Part shown: piece after piece, positions 1 to 11,595 of the stretch
Layout of the letters: every line of letters starts with the position of its first letter
Numbering within the stretch: the first letter of the stretch is position 1
Assembly (NCBI GenBank): GCA_036571765.1
Contig: BROE01000013.1
Coordinates: 9,378,857 to 9,442,856, forward strand
Source: Plecoglossus altivelis
Lineage: Eukaryota > Chordata > Actinopteri > Osmeriformes > Plecoglossidae
DNA length: 64,000 bases
Reading direction: 5' to 3'
Notes under the pieces: generated by a model
Databases searched by the model: none
What the model saw: the letters and a program-made list of their open reading frames with translations, nothing else
Told to the model about the DNA's origin: nothing
Made by a program: the position numbers and the translations under genes

Positions 1-309
1 CAGACACACCTAAGAGTCAGGGTGGAGGCGGAGGACAGACAGGACAGGAAGACAGCTGACGGGGCTGTTGAGCTGCAGAGCAGGGAGGAGACCACAGTGG
101 TGCTACAGGAAAGAGGGCCTAGCCTGGATGCCAGTCCCTGTGTGCAGGAGGTAGAGGAGATGCAGTCTCATCGCTGCCTGATACGGCTTAGGTCGGAATC
201 ACCCAACAGACATTCCCGACAAACCACAGACATAAGCAGGCCACACTTGGTCGGTCTAAACCAGCCAGTCAATCAACCAACCAACCACTCAGTGTGCCAG
301 TCACAGTAA
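1..309 (+). CDS. Possible 3' end of an unidentified gene (partial, weak)
   Basis: An open frame runs in from the window edge and stops at TAA 307-309, giving about 102 codons. The first 70 or so are rich in GAG, CTG, CAG and GTG and look coding-like; the last 25 are Asn/Gln/Pro-rich with little character. A canonical AATAAA lies at 462-467, about 150 bases after the stop, as expected for a terminal exon and short 3' UTR. I see no domain, membrane segment or recognisable family. It could equally be chance open frame, particularly if the candidate minus-strand exon near 1.6 kb belongs to celf1, whose first intron would then cover this stretch. Only the sequence left of the window can settle it. 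Confidence 0.22.
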   Translation, partial: QTHLRVRVEAEDRQDRKTADGAVELQSREETTVVLQERGPSLDASPCVQEVEEMQSHRCLIRLRSESPNRHSRQTTDISRPHLVGLNQPVNQPTNHSVCQSQ

Positions 310-1591
310 GCCAAAAAAAAGCCAACCTGTGTGCTCAATAGCCTCTCATTCAGCCACTACAGATCACTACTGCTACCAGTCAGGTCCATACCAAGGTTCA
401 GAGACTAGTACAGTCAGTTTCAGAAACTGAATGCTAGCCCCTGGCATCTCAGCACCTTTCAAATAAAACTGAAGCTAACCTGCTATAATGACAATAAGTG
501 TGAGGAGTTCTCTGCAAGCAATGTGGCAGCGTATGGAAGTTACTACAAGTTCTGTAGTCAGTGTGGCAGAGTGCAGGCGTCAGTGAGGTGTACTCACCCT
601 GTTTTGTTTATCACGTTGAACCCTGCCCTTTTACACTGGTGCTGTTGGAAACCCACAGGAGTCGGTCAAATGATGCCACAACCACCAGAAACACGTGACA
701 CATTCTACTATGTATTGTTTGTTACTATACACCATGTTATAACCAGTGAAATCATAGGTGGCCAGCTGTTTTGCTCTCCTAAACCTTCACCCCCAAAGAT
801 GCCAATCGGGATCATGTTGCACAGGGCCGGGCAGCATTCAGTACCCTAGCTATGCTGCCTGGCGCCTGACACGCATCTCATTGAATCTCACTATCAAACA
901 GGATATCTGCCTTACTATCATGCAAAGTAACTGGTCTGCTGACAGTCTGGTTACCGTGGCTGTCGCAGGTCACTTAAAACACTGCTATGACTAGTCTGTG
1001 ACTGACTAAGGGTGTCACATGAAGCGGACATAGACCCCGAGGGATGCTAGCTCTAGCTATACTGAATATAGTATACCTACGGCACGGTCGTGCGCATCCA
1101 TAGTGTCTTTTAGATACGCTATTTTTGCCTGTCTCGCAGCCGCTGTACTGATTTTGACATCCATTGTAATAGTTCACCGGGCGCTAGGCTTTAGCATACA
1201 TCTGAATGCAGACATGTCCAATGGGGTGTGCATCTCAAAGGGGCGGATAGGGGGGCCTTTTCAGCTAGCTAGATAACGGCATAGCTAGGCCTGACTGCTT
1301 GCTTCGAATTGTTGTTGAACACAAGTTCACACGGGAGGTCGCTTGGTGGCAACGACCTGGATGCGAGTCCCCTTGATAAAGCATAGCCATACTTGGTGAT
1401 AGCATGCTGGTGTTACTCTGTAATCTTCCATTTGTGACGCATACGTGCTAACTAGCTGGTTCGCTAACATTAGCTTATCAGCTGAGATGGCCAAACATGC
1501 CATATGTGGGCTGCCGTTTTGACAGCTGGCTAGCCAGCTAGCTAAAACAACCAAATTTGCAGGCAAAAATCTTCGCTTTCAATTTACTTAC
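310..1591. other. No gene seen; possible 3' UTR then AT-rich spacer
   Basis: AATAAA is at 462-467. The rest holds only short frames without family resemblance. From about 1040 to 1560 there are many overlapping TAGC/GCTAGC self-complementary words, such as those at 1262-1272 and 1529-1545, and a small inverted repeat around 1059-1076. No tRNA, repeat family or conserved exon is recognised. Confidence 0.5.
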
Positions 1592-1790
1592 CTGAGTCGT
1601 TTAAATTAAAATGCGACAAGCCAATAATGAAGTTATGAGACCGTGTGTTGCTGCTTCTGTTTCCTACTAGATATGATAGCTGTCTTCGTTATATTATTTA
1701 ACAACAGCCTACTATTACTTGTGTCTACTTGCGAGGAAGCTGTGTAAAATGGCTGTCTTTCCTGAATTTTCCAACCGTCTTCAAGAAAAG
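1592..1790 (-). other. Candidate minus-strand first (non-coding) exon, possibly celf1
   Basis: Read on the minus strand, a strong splice donor (CAG|GTAAGTAAA) ends an exon at 1592. Upstream of it, a YY1-like GCCATTTT lies near 1745-1755, as often seen at vertebrate start sites. In human, CELF1 is transcribed away from PTPMT1 in a head-to-head pair, and ptpmt1 starts on the + strand here at 2514, so a celf1 5' UTR exon would fit. The donor and its orientation are what I see; the gene name is inferred from synteny only. The upper boundary is approximate. Confidence 0.25.
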
Positions 1791-2513
1791 GGGATTAAGT
1801 AGAGGACCAATCCTGAGGAACCATATTATCTACTTTATGATGAAATGCAAAAATGCTCACCATTAAACAAAAATGGCACCCGTATCAAATAATAGACCAA
1901 AAAAAGATTTCGGTGCTGTTGAAGAAACACTTGAATGTTTTGATAGCGAGTTGTCCCCTCTTTCTGTACTTAGTGTGGTCGACAGAGGAGGGCCGTGGCA
2001 AACTGACAGTATATACATATCCCACTAACGCCCTCATTCAATTTAATAATTAATTCAGGTGTCATATTTTATCAATTGCGCGAGAAAGACAGAACGGGGA
2101 CGGCAATCTGATTGACGATGTTAATCTGTAAACAACACTGTACTTGGGTGCTTTCGTGTTGTATTGCATTGAATAAGTTTCCTAGAGGTAACTTGTGAGG
2201 TGATTTTGACAGTCTGTTCAAATACACGCGTATTTATTAACAGACAGTGCTGGTTTGTGACTTTAAATGTTCATTGAGTGAAATCGCATTTAAACGGCTG
2301 TCTAGTGTCATCGCGGATCGGTAGTTTGACACCAGTCCACAAGAGGCGAACTACAACTTCACGTGTAGCAAAATCAAGCCAAGGAAGTAGCAGCATCTAT
2401 CTCGGCTGAATTATGTCACTGAAATGCGTAGTGAACAAAGTACAACACGTTTAAGTTAGCATTAAGTCCTCCAAAACTAGTTCCTCGTCTGAAAAAGAGG
2501 GATCATCGTCACC
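1791..2513. promoter_or_regulatory. Upstream region of ptpmt1
   Basis: AT-rich spacer and presumptive promoter/5' UTR of ptpmt1. No TATA box or simple repeat stands out. The 2290-2400 part is less AT-rich and contains an E-box CACGTG at about 2360. The translation start at 2514 has a good context (ACC before ATG). No further feature is recognised. Confidence 0.35.
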
Positions 2514-3547
2514 ATGTCTGGAGCATTAGCAAGACTGCTGTTTTATCCCACGTTAGCCTACAATGTTGTCATGGAGAAGGTGTCATTGAGGCGGTGGTTT
2601 GACCGGGTGGACCAAACAATAATACTTGGGGCTCTGCCATTCAGATCTATGACGGATGAGGTAGTAATTTAGCTTCGGCTACTATGTCATATTCCATAAT
2701 TTGACTGTGGGAAATACAAACGCAATCATTCGTGTATTTCTCATTTCCAGCTGTTGCAAAAAGAGCATGTCAGGGGAGTCATCACCATGAACGAAGAGTA
2801 TGAGACTAAATACTTCTGCAACTCGGCTGAGGTAAGTTCGGGAAAACATGAGCCCAACAGCTCAGTCCTACGTTTAGTCTCATCCATACTTGTGTCAACA
2901 TATTGACAGAGATGCACGTGTGTGGTGGGTGTGCCTGGTTCCCAATTTAAAAATCCAAAGGCTGCTAACCACATTGGGGGCGTGTCTATGCGTGTAGGAG
3001 TGGAGGGCTGCAGGGGTGGAACAGCTTAGGCTGAGCACAGTGGACCTGACGGGAGTGCCTAGCATGGAGAACCTCCACAGAGGGGTAGAGTTCGCCATGA
3101 AGCATCGGCAGAATGGAACCAGCGTCTACGTTCACTGCAAGGCCGGTCGCTCGCGTAGTGCCACCCTAGCCGCTGCCTACCTCATACGGGTGAGTCCAGG
3201 TCAGAACGTGTGTGTGTGTGCGTGTGCGTGTGTGCGCGCGCGCGCGCCGAAGGTATCGATGAGAATGTGAGTATGCTAGAAAGAGAGCGTAAACGAGAGA
3301 GCAAGAGTGTGCTATTAGACCACATGTATGTGAGATATAGAGTGAGACTGACTGCCCATTTTCTGTGTATTTTATTGTGTTAAACTGAACCCTATCTGTT
3401 TAGTTACACAGTTTGAGTCCAGAAGAAGCCTGCCAGATGTTAGCCTCTGTCCGACCACACATCTTGGTTCGATCAGCACAGCTGGAGATGCTCAGAGGGT
3501 ACCACCAGCAAGTCTGTGAAGGAGGGTCAAGAATGGACTCGGTCTAA
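2514..3547 (+). CDS. ptpmt1: Protein-tyrosine phosphatase mitochondrial 1 (phosphatidylglycerophosphate phosphatase)
   Basis: Coding exons 2514-2660, 2751-2831, 2998-3189 and 3404-3547, all with GT-AG introns, encode 187 residues (human about 201). This dual-specificity-fold phosphatase removes the phosphate from phosphatidylglycerophosphate in the mitochondrial inner membrane, a step toward cardiolipin. Exon 3 carries the active-site loop HCKAGRSR (Cys about 123, Arg about 129), matching HCX5R; the aspartate in STVDLTG near residue 91 is the likely general acid. The segment RGVITMNEEYET in exon 2 is a family hallmark. The N-terminus is hydrophobic and basic, suiting mitochondrial targeting. 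The C-terminus is shorter than I recall for mammals. AATAAA lies at 3751-3756, and ndufs3 begins only about 200 bases later on the same strand. Confidence 0.95.
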
Positions 3548-3750
3548 ATTATATTCAAAAGATAAATTTATTACAAGGGATATAGGAGGACTTCTCTGCT
3601 GTGTCAAAAACTGAAGTTTACAAATGTATTTTTTTGTACCGTTTCAAGAACATCCATAAAGCAATGAATAGCCTACTACCTGTTTATGAAATGACTGTAA
3701 ACTGTAAATATCCTGACTTTTTCTACTTGGATGTTGTTTGCTTGGAATTC

Positions 3751-3756
3751 AATAAA
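3751..3756 (+). terminator. ptpmt1 poly(A) signal
   Basis: Canonical AATAAA about 200 bases after the ptpmt1 stop, followed by T-rich sequence. It is the only canonical signal before the next gene. Confidence 0.6.
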
Positions 3757-3859
3757 CAAGTTCTAATTTCTCTCATTAGGCTAATTCAATTTAATAGTAG
3801 GCTACCGTTAGGTTTAAGAGGTTACCGGAGCTGCAGACTAAATGCACCACACTGACACG

Positions 3860-3962
3860 GACTCCAGTGCGGAAGTGGGCGTCAGAGAGTAGACCATGAC
3901 TTGATCTGAACGCTTGCGTTTATACGAAGAAGAGAAGATTACATTTGTACAAAGATGGCGGC
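3860..3962 (+). promoter_or_regulatory. ndufs3 core promoter with ETS-type and YY1-type motifs
   Basis: GCGGAAGTG at 3869-3877 fits the ETS/GABP (NRF-2) core common in nuclear genes for mitochondrial proteins. AAGATGGCGGC at 3952-3962 fits YY1 and overlaps the ATG, an arrangement known in TATA-less vertebrate promoters where it sets the start site. No TATA box is visible. The whole promoter must lie within about 200 bases after the ptpmt1 poly(A) signal. Motifs are seen; function is inferred. Confidence 0.5.
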
Positions 3963-5841
3963 GTCGTTAGTCCGTCTTGCTCGCGGAGGTCTTTGCCGGA
4001 GTTTAAATGGTATATACAATATACGAACTGTACAATATGCTAATTTTGCCGAACATTTAGCATATTATGGCATGTGTATGTTTTTGCCGAGATTGGAATT
4101 GCGTTACGATGTTTTGCGAATTGTCTAGCGATGACCTTCTGTAAGTCTGGCTTGCTAGCTTGGTGACAACCAGACATTTATAGCCAACTAACGTTAATTG
4201 CTAGAAAATTAGAAACAACAATTTCAATTATTGACGGTTGGGTTTAGATTATCCTTTTGTGCTGATATGTTGTATGGTCGCTGGTAAATGATTATAAGAC
4301 ATATGAAGTCATCTACCGCAGCAGCCAGGTAGCAAGCTTGCTTGCCTACTGCCTGGAAAGTGAATTGTTTCTGTTTTCCAGTCGTCAATCGAAGTGCAAG
4401 TCTGGTGCAGGCGAGGGCGGAGACAACAACTACTGAAACCAGACGTAAGTGTGCTTTAAGAATGTTGGGGTTAGTAGATTAATGCGACGAGAGTTCGCGT
4501 AGGAACAATTAGCACCTGGCATGTGACATTTGAAAATGTGGCCTGTCCAATTACAATATGCCTGTTTTTTATCTGTTGCCGATATTGATACTCTGAAAAC
4601 CAAGTATGTGGTTGTTATATTTGTTCTTGGTGTTTCCCTGCAGCCACAGTAAGGCCTAAGGATGCTGTCACTCATAACCAGCTCTCCGCCTTTGGGGAGT
4701 ACGTGGCAGAGATGATGCCCAAATACGTTCAACAGGTCCAGGTCAGTGCAGTTCCATCGGGCTTTTCCTACCTGGAGACCTTGGGATATACAAGCATGCT
4801 ACCTTTATATTTGATGTTAAGCATGTTATACTGTAGGTTGGAGTAAATCAAGTGTGGGCTGGCTGTCTCTCACCCACTCACACACATTATACAAACAGGT
4901 GACTTGCTACAATGAGCTGGAGGTGATGATTCATCCGGATGGGGTGATTCCTATGCTGACCTTCCTCAGGGACCACACCAACAGCCAGTTCAGAAACATG
5001 ATTGACCTCACTGCTGTCGACATACCGACGCGCCCGAACCGCTTTGAGGTACCATACTTGACCCTGCTGCCTGACTGCACACAGTGTGCTACTCGTGTCA
5101 GTGATGATCCATTCACGCAACAGGAGCATGTGTCAGAGAGTCGACCTGTGTGTGTGTTGGCAGATTGTCTACAACCTGCTGTCCCTGCGCTTCAACTCTC
5201 GCATCCGCATCAAGACATACACAGATGAGTTGACACCAGTGGACTCCTCTGTGACTGTGCACCAGGCAGCCAACTGGTATGAGAGGGAGGTACGTAGACA
5301 CATGGGCTGCATCCCCTGCCTGCTGCTCTGCCCTAATGTTTCTCTTTATCCACCCTCACATGTACATCAGTACTCATCAGAATGCTCTCATCACATGTTT
5401 CCAGGTGTGGGACATGTATGGGGTGTTCTTTGCCAACCACCCTGACCTAAGACGCATCCTGACAGACTATGGCTTTGAGGGCCACCCATTCAGGAAGGAC
5501 TTTCCCCTGTCCGGATATGTGGAGGTGAGGCAGCCAGGCATTTAGGAGATTATATTTGTCTTAGTGATCTGACAGATCCAGAAATAGACTGAAAAAAGTT
5601 AAGTGTTATCTGTCAAATGAACACGTCTATATCAATAAGCTAAATCTTTACGTCCTTTCTCATCATTCTCCAGGTGCGTTACGATGACGAGGTGAAGCGT
5701 GTGGTGGCCGAACCTGTGGAACTTTCTCAGGAGTTCCGGAAGTTTGACCTGAACACTCCATGGGAGGTTTTCCCCGCCTACCGTGAACCCAAGGATGCCC
5801 CCAAGCTGCCTGCAGGGGACAAGGCACCTGAGACGAAATAA
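3955..5841 (+). CDS. ndufs3: NADH:ubiquinone oxidoreductase core subunit S3 (complex I, 30 kDa)
   Basis: Seven coding exons: 3955-4009, 4382-4444, 4644-4741, 4899-5048, 5164-5289, 5405-5524 and 5674-5841. They join in frame to 259 residues (human 264). The product is a core subunit of the complex I peripheral (Q-module) arm in the mitochondrial matrix. Exon 1 and most of exon 2 encode an Arg/Ala-rich presequence without acidic residues. Exons 4-6 give the conserved body, including DLTAVDIPTRPNRFE, IVYNLLSLRFNSRIR and the 30-kDa family signature region DYGFEGHPFRKDFPLSGY. Exon 7 holds the EFRKFDLNTPWEVFP tail. All introns are GT-AG. The ATG sits inside a YY1-type motif. AATAAA follows at 5932-5937. 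Nothing suggests damage. Confidence 0.97.
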
Positions 5842-5931
5842 CTACCCCCCCATGCTGTCTTTGACCCTCTGCAGACACACATGTCTGAACTATAGTGGAG
5901 CCTTGCTTCCTCGCTCTTGAGTATTTATGTA

Positions 5932-5937
5932 AATAAA
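5932..5937 (+). terminator. ndufs3 poly(A) signal
   Basis: AATAAA about 90 bases after the stop codon. A second one at 6265-6270 could be an alternative site. Confidence 0.65.
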
Positions 5938-5941
5938 GACG

Positions 5942-8001
5942 TGTATCAAAGAGCCTCCTCTTGTGTCGTGTTGTTCGATGTATTGGGTGCTGTTTAGTTT
6001 TCTGATCCCAGAGAGCACATTTTATTTCCACAATGAGGAGAGAATTGATGAGAGGGGGGAATAAAAGCACCTGCAGTTCCAAACACAGACCACTAGATGT
6101 CGCTGTTGATGTGGTCAAAACGGCCTTTCTGGTTTTGTTTTTCCTATGTTATTGTGGTGTACACCAACTTATGCTATATCAGTACCGTCTGTGATTTGTT
6201 CATTTGCTATATTTCAGAGATGAAACAATCACTGGATTTCTCTTTATTTTGTTCGACATAGGTCAATAAAGCATTCACTGTACAACTTTAGGAAACAGCA
6301 GAACAGTAAAAGTAGCATGACTAGAGTGAATAATAAGCCACTGATTAGAGCAGTTTATTAAACAATCTACCAAGAATCCTGGGAATAGTCTTGGAATAAC
6401 AGCAGGAACATCACACTGTATTACACACTGTACAACAAGCTGTCTGTAGAAACACATTTTTACATGGAAAGTAGACCTTTAAAGCTTTAAGACAAGTATT
6501 AAAGGAATCGCCACCTAATTTATTTGTATTTTTACTGTAGACATCTTCATCACAGCATGCATTAAACTGATTGCTGTAGTCCTGTAAAATGGAATAGGCT
6601 TCCATCCTGTTCAAACACAAACGTACTGTACCTACTTTTCTCACCTGCTAGTACTTATCTTCCTCTCTCCCCTCTCAGGACGGACCTACTTCACTCCCTT
6701 CCTACCACCTCTACCAGGCTCTCGCCTGTGTGCTCCCAGAGGATGGGGGAAGATTGCAATGTCGGAGAATCCGAATGGGGTCCATAACACTAATCAGAGA
6801 CGGCCCCTCCCAAAGGGATGGAGGTGATTCTGTAGGAGCGCTTGCTTCTTCTGGGAGGGCCTCTTGTGCATTTCTCCATCAAATCCCCAGACAGAATCAC
6901 AGCTATCTCCCATTCACACACACCATGTCCACAAGGCTGCAGCCATCCCGATTTTTTTTTTTACCGAACAAAATGAAGGAAACATTTGATTAACAGTGAG
7001 ATTATCTACATTTTGTGGCGATTATATTAGAGATGTTTGTGATGTAAAAGACAAGGTAAGTAAACAGGTGCTCAGTCACTTTGGGACCAACAGACTGTAA
7101 AAAAAACTTGTTGCTCAGTTGTGGAACCCACCACATTTTGTAATTACAATTAGTGCCAGTCACATTTGCACAAGGCCCCCCTTGTCCAAATTGTTATGTT
7201 TCTAGAAACAAATAAACCTATTGTAGATTCTGTCGTCAGTGACTGAAAGCTCTGCTAGTGTGCTCGACATGAGTGTAATATCTACAGTTTGAATTGGACT
7301 AAATATTTATTTTTCTTCTGGTTGAATTGACACCAGTGAAACTGAGTCAGTAATTGACTGGAGTCTGGTCTATTAGAGGCTCCAACTGTGAGTGTGAATT
7401 CAGCAATTCAGCAGTGTCCTGGACAGAGGATGGCGGCAATCAAATTTTCCCTCCATCGTTTCCAGCCAGAGAAATGAATCTCACTTTTTTTTTTTTTTTT
7501 TTTTACAATAATGCAGCTTGCCATGATGAGGATGGAGGCAAGGTTGAGCCATACGGAAGGAGAGGGGGGGACTGTCACAGTCCAGCCAATCTCCATCATA
7601 GGGACTGTTCATTCAACCTGAATGTTGTTGTTACAATGGCAGTTGCCAGCTGTCTCAACCGAGGTGCAATACTCAAGAGCGAAAGAGGGGAAAAACTCAT
7701 CAAGAACATCATTTTGACACAAAACAAGCATCCCTAAAGAATAGTCACATGCCTCTGAAGACATACAATACAGGACAGTATCATTCCAGCGAAGAAGAAT
7801 ATCAACAAACACAGATAACACAACAGCCTTGGCTGTCCAACTGCGTTGAGTTTGGAGTCAGCCAGAGGAGGTAACCCAGCTGGATGCAGAGAAGAAGACA
7901 TCAGGAGCTCCACAGCTCCACAACACCCCCCACCTCCACACCCCCCCACCTCCACCCCCTCCCGCAGTGGTATGGTCCTGGTCCCCTCACGCAGACAGCT
8001 G
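5942..8001 (-). other. c1qtnf4 3' UTR and tail-to-tail spacer
   Basis: No coding exon is seen. ndufs3 (+) and c1qtnf4 (-) converge here. On the minus strand AATAAA occurs opposite 6356-6361 and also near 6243-6248 and 6522-6527, so the c1qtnf4 3' UTR may extend to about 6.35 kb; which site is used cannot be told. A T run lies at about 7485-7504, and a C-rich CCCCCCACCTCCAC tract at about 7925-7960 just after the c1qtnf4 stop. Confidence 0.4.
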
Positions 8002-9228
8002 TCAGGGCCTCCTGCTGTCCTGCTTCTGGGGATGAGCCTGGGGCTGAGGATGGGCTTTGGCCTGGCCAGCGTGAGATGCAGATGGGTTGGGGTTGGACTG
8101 TCCCATTTTTAGGTCTTGTCCTGGCTCCGGAGCCTGGGAACTGGAATGCAAGTCGGGGTAGACCAGGAAGCCTGTGAAGGTGATATATTTGGCGTGGTTG
8201 CTATAGGCTCCAAAGCCCTCTCTCTGGTGGCTGTAGAGCCATACCGTGTCCCCATGCCGCAGTGACATCATCAGGCTCTGGCTCTGCAGAGCACGCTCCC
8301 CCTGGTGGTCATCATAGATCATGGCCTGGACCTCCAGACGGTTCTTCATCAACTTCACGGACAGCGTCTTGTGGGGAAGCTTCCCAGCGTTGAAGGAAAA
8401 GAAGTAGGCTCCGGGGATGCGACACGTGAACACGCCCGCCGACACATTGAAGTCCCCACCAATGTTGACAAAGTCCGTGTCGAAGCTGATTGGCTGGTGC
8501 TGTGGGAAGCCCTGGTCTTCTCCCACAATGCTTTGGGTGCGACCCACGGAGAATGCTGACCTCTGGTCATCCTCCTCTTCCACCTCCACCTCACTTTCCA
8601 CTTGCTCCTTCTTCTCCTCTTTCTCCTTCACCTCATCTGGAAAAGCGTGGTTGTTAGCCTCGGTGGCTTCATTGGTGACAGCTTCATTGTTGTTCATTGT
8701 AGCTGGTGGGGGGCGTGTCTGCTGGAAAGTGTATGTGTCTGGGTACACCAGGTAGCCATTGAAGGTGGTGTAGTGTCCCGTGTTGCTGTAGAGAGCGTAG
8801 CGAGGGTCGCCGTGGAGACGCAGCCAGACAGTGTCTCCAAAGTCCAGCTGCAGCATGGCGCTCTGGGACTGGACTCGCCTCTCTTCGCCTCCTCCCTCCT
8901 CGTACACGATGGCCTGTACCTCATTCCGGTTCCTCATCAGCATGACGGACAGATCCCGGTGGGGGAACTTGCCCACAGTGAAGGAGAAGTAGTAAGCCCC
9001 TGGGATCCGACAGCGGAATAGCCCTTCCCCCGTGTCAAAGTCCCCGCCGATGTTGACATACACAGTGTCAAAGGTCACCACCATTTTGGGCCCACCCTCC
9101 ATGCTGCTGGTGCGTGCCACCGAAAAGGCAGAGCGCAGCTCTGCATCATCACTGAGACGGGCGAACGCCCACGCACTGACAGCTTGGCAAAGGAGGCCAA
9201 TCAGAAGATGGTTGGTAAAGGTTGCCAT
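8002..9228 (-). CDS. c1qtnf4: Complement C1q and TNF-related protein 4 (secreted, two C1q domains)
   Basis: A single coding exon encodes 408 residues. Residues 1-22 form a signal peptide. Two globular C1q domains follow, about residues 31-164 and 222-360; each opens with (L/Q)RSAFSV.RT and contains VNIGGDF, CR(I/V)PGAY and a final FLVYPD-type strand. There is no collagen stretch, as is distinctive for CTRP4 among CTRPs. The linker at about 172-221 is very acidic (KEKEEKKEQVESEVEVEEED), and a Gln/Pro/His-rich tail of about 45 residues follows the second domain; both make it longer than human (about 329). I start at 9228 because an acceptor (CCACAG) lies 6 bases upstream on the minus strand, so the in-frame extension to 9315 would be intron. 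Human CTRP4 is a secreted, brain- and cytokine-linked factor. Confidence 0.95.
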   Translation of the reverse strand: MATFTNHLLIGLLCQAVSAWAFARLSDDAELRSAFSVARTSSMEGGPKMVVTFDTVYVNIGGDFDTGEGLFRCRIPGAYYFSFTVGKFPHRDLSVMLMRNRNEVQAIVYEEGGGEERRVQSQSAMLQLDFGDTVWLRLHGDPRYALYSNTGHYTTFNGYLVYPDTYTFQQTRPPPATMNNNEAVTNEATEANNHAFPDEVKEKEEKKEQVESEVEVEEEDDQRSAFSVGRTQSIVGEDQGFPQHQPISFDTDFVNIGGDFNVSAGVFTCRIPGAYFFSFNAGKLPHKTLSVKLMKNRLEVQAMIYDDHQGERALQSQSLMMSLRHGDTVWLYSHQREGFGAYSNHAKYITFTGFLVYPDLHSSSQAPEPGQDLKMGQSNPNPSASHAGQAKAHPQPQAHPQKQDSRRP

Positions 9229-11593
9229 GGTTACCTGTGGGTATACAGGAGATGGAGAGGTCAGCTTACATTGCTCAGCAAGAAGAAGGTTAGCTGACAA
9301 GCTGACCCTAAACAAACATTAAAACAGACCCAAGTTTAGAAACGTGTATTATTTTCCTCTCCTCTCTTTGCCTATTATGAGAGAATGGACCCATGGAAGT
9401 AGATAAGTAATCATACATTAATGTGTTGGTAGGTAACGTCAATAGATTGTTAGAATGCTAATGTTGCAGGTGCAACTGTGCGACTATAAAAATGACTGCA
9501 GATGTGTAATGATCTGTGAGAATGAGACAGTTATACTTTGATACTGTTGAGTAGCTGGAGCAGTTGTCTCTACCCAGGCTCTATCAGGAAGATGTCACAG
9601 TTCTCGTCTAATGAGACCTCAGACAGACACACAGGAAGCTTCATAACCAGTTCTCCACACCTCTGAGGTGTCTTTTCTATATGAAACACATCGTTGTTCC
9701 CCCATGTAGACCTCCTCAAAAAATCTCCTCAATCTCCTTTTCCTTCCTCTTCCTCCTCACCTTTTCAGATCTATCATTGCAAACCAGATGAGCGCAGTTT
9801 TCACAGGTGCTGTGTAAGAATTTGTGTGTGTTGTCTAAGGCCTGTCATGTATTTCCTATTGTAGAGGTGAAACATGGTTAAAACATTAATCACAGCTTGA
9901 TCAGTCCCTGCTTGTGGTGTTAAACAGCCCACAGGCTGATCGATAGTAGTGATCAGGATGTTATGTTCCGTGTGAATGGGTTCAGATCCTCTCTAGTGTC
10001 CGGGGAGCTGAACAGATTATTAATCAACTTGATCTAACCACACATTTTGGTACACACATCTGAGACTTGGTGGCTGGGCACACACACACACACATGCAAA
10101 CACACAAACTCTCTGTCTGGGCACACGCACATATACATTGTGCCTGGGCACACACAGATACGTTCTGTGTGTGCCACTTGGTATGTGGATGGAGGCTCTG
10201 TCTCAGCCACTGCCGACAGCTCCCCATGTTGCCAGGATGAGAAGCATTCTGAGGAGAGCTCCATGGAGACTGTCAGTTTGAAACAGCTATGAAACAAAGC
10301 AAACAGAAACAAGATCTCTCCTCCTCCTTAACGAGCCCCCTGGAGAGTTGGCCACAGATGTGAGAGAACTATTAATATCGCATCCAGAGATCTGGTTGTG
10401 CTGCTGGCCCACATTCTGTATTAACTCCGGACCTGAGTTTCTAGAACAGCGCTGCAACAGTTCTGGAACACGTAACAGAATGCAGTAGGCAAGGTTCTAG
10501 AAGGAAACACAGGGTTCTGTCACTGTGGTTCAGTGGTGTTTTGGTGAGAAGTTCTTCATCTTCAAGATCACGGCAGAGATGCTGGTAAAGGGTGGGTTGG
10601 GGTATTCAGGGGTACAGTCTTGATAAACAGGGACTTTGCTGTTTGAAATACACACCAAACGTCACTCTACATTTAATCTCTTATCTCGACAACTACTCTT
10701 TAAAACCGAATATCAGCCAATGTCTTTCAACCTCACATCCCTGGGCAGGGGGCAGGAGCAGCCTGGCAGTAGTAGTTTAGTTGCATCTTGAGTGAATATT
10801 TCAGTGTTGAGTCCTGCCAGGACTCCTACTTCTATATATAGTGTGAGAGATCAAAGCTGTCAGCTCCTCCTTTGAGGGAGATCAATAAGTGTGCTCATGG
10901 AAGGGTAAGAAGACGATGGGGAAAGAAAGGAGGCTATTGGAGGGGATGAAAGGAGAGTGAAAAGGGGGAGGGAGAGAGAAGAAGGGGGCAGGGAAAAAGT
11001 AGACCGAAAAAATGAAAATTCGTCATGAGCTAAATCATCTAATGTGAATAATTATTCGACTGCAGCATGTAATGCACTTCGATTCATGCATTATGAACTA
11101 ACATTTTATCTGTGGGATAGTGTGTGTGTGTGTGTGTGTTGAGGAGTGTGTGGGCAGTATACCCTGGCAGAGTTACTATGTCTGTGAAGCTCTCCTTCAC
11201 ACCGAGCTGTCTGGTGATGACGATAACAAACACTGCTGTTCCTCTGGGATTGAGAGAGAAGGAGGGGGAAGTAGAGTAGGAGATGGGATGAAGAGAGAGT
11301 GAGACAGAGTAAGAGAGAGACAGAGACAGAGACAGAGAGAGGAAGAATGAAAGACAGGGAATAGACATAAGGCAGGTGGGGATTGAGGGATGGAGGGATA
11401 GAGAGCCATCATTAGACCAGAACATCTCACTGCTGTTAGCTTAAATGATTCACTTCTGTCTGCTGTTGGCAGCACATACATGTTCACATCCTCCTCCTCC
11501 AGACACGTGAATATCATCACTATATACACCCACTACAGGGAAAGGTTGCCTTGCTCACTGGAACTGGTGCCAGACACTCACACACCTCCATAT

Positions 11594-11595
<2 letters not shown>

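Noticed and set aside
5942..8001. Search for kbtbd4 between ndufs3 and c1qtnf4, as human synteny would suggest
   Set aside because: No Kelch or BTB coding sequence on either strand.
8417..9021. Open frames on the + strand opposite c1qtnf4
   Set aside because: Shadow frames of the conserved minus-strand coding exon; no family resemblance.
9229..9315. N-terminal extension of c1qtnf4 (in-frame ATG at 9315)
   Set aside because: A splice acceptor lies between it and the signal-peptide ATG, so this sequence is most likely intron.
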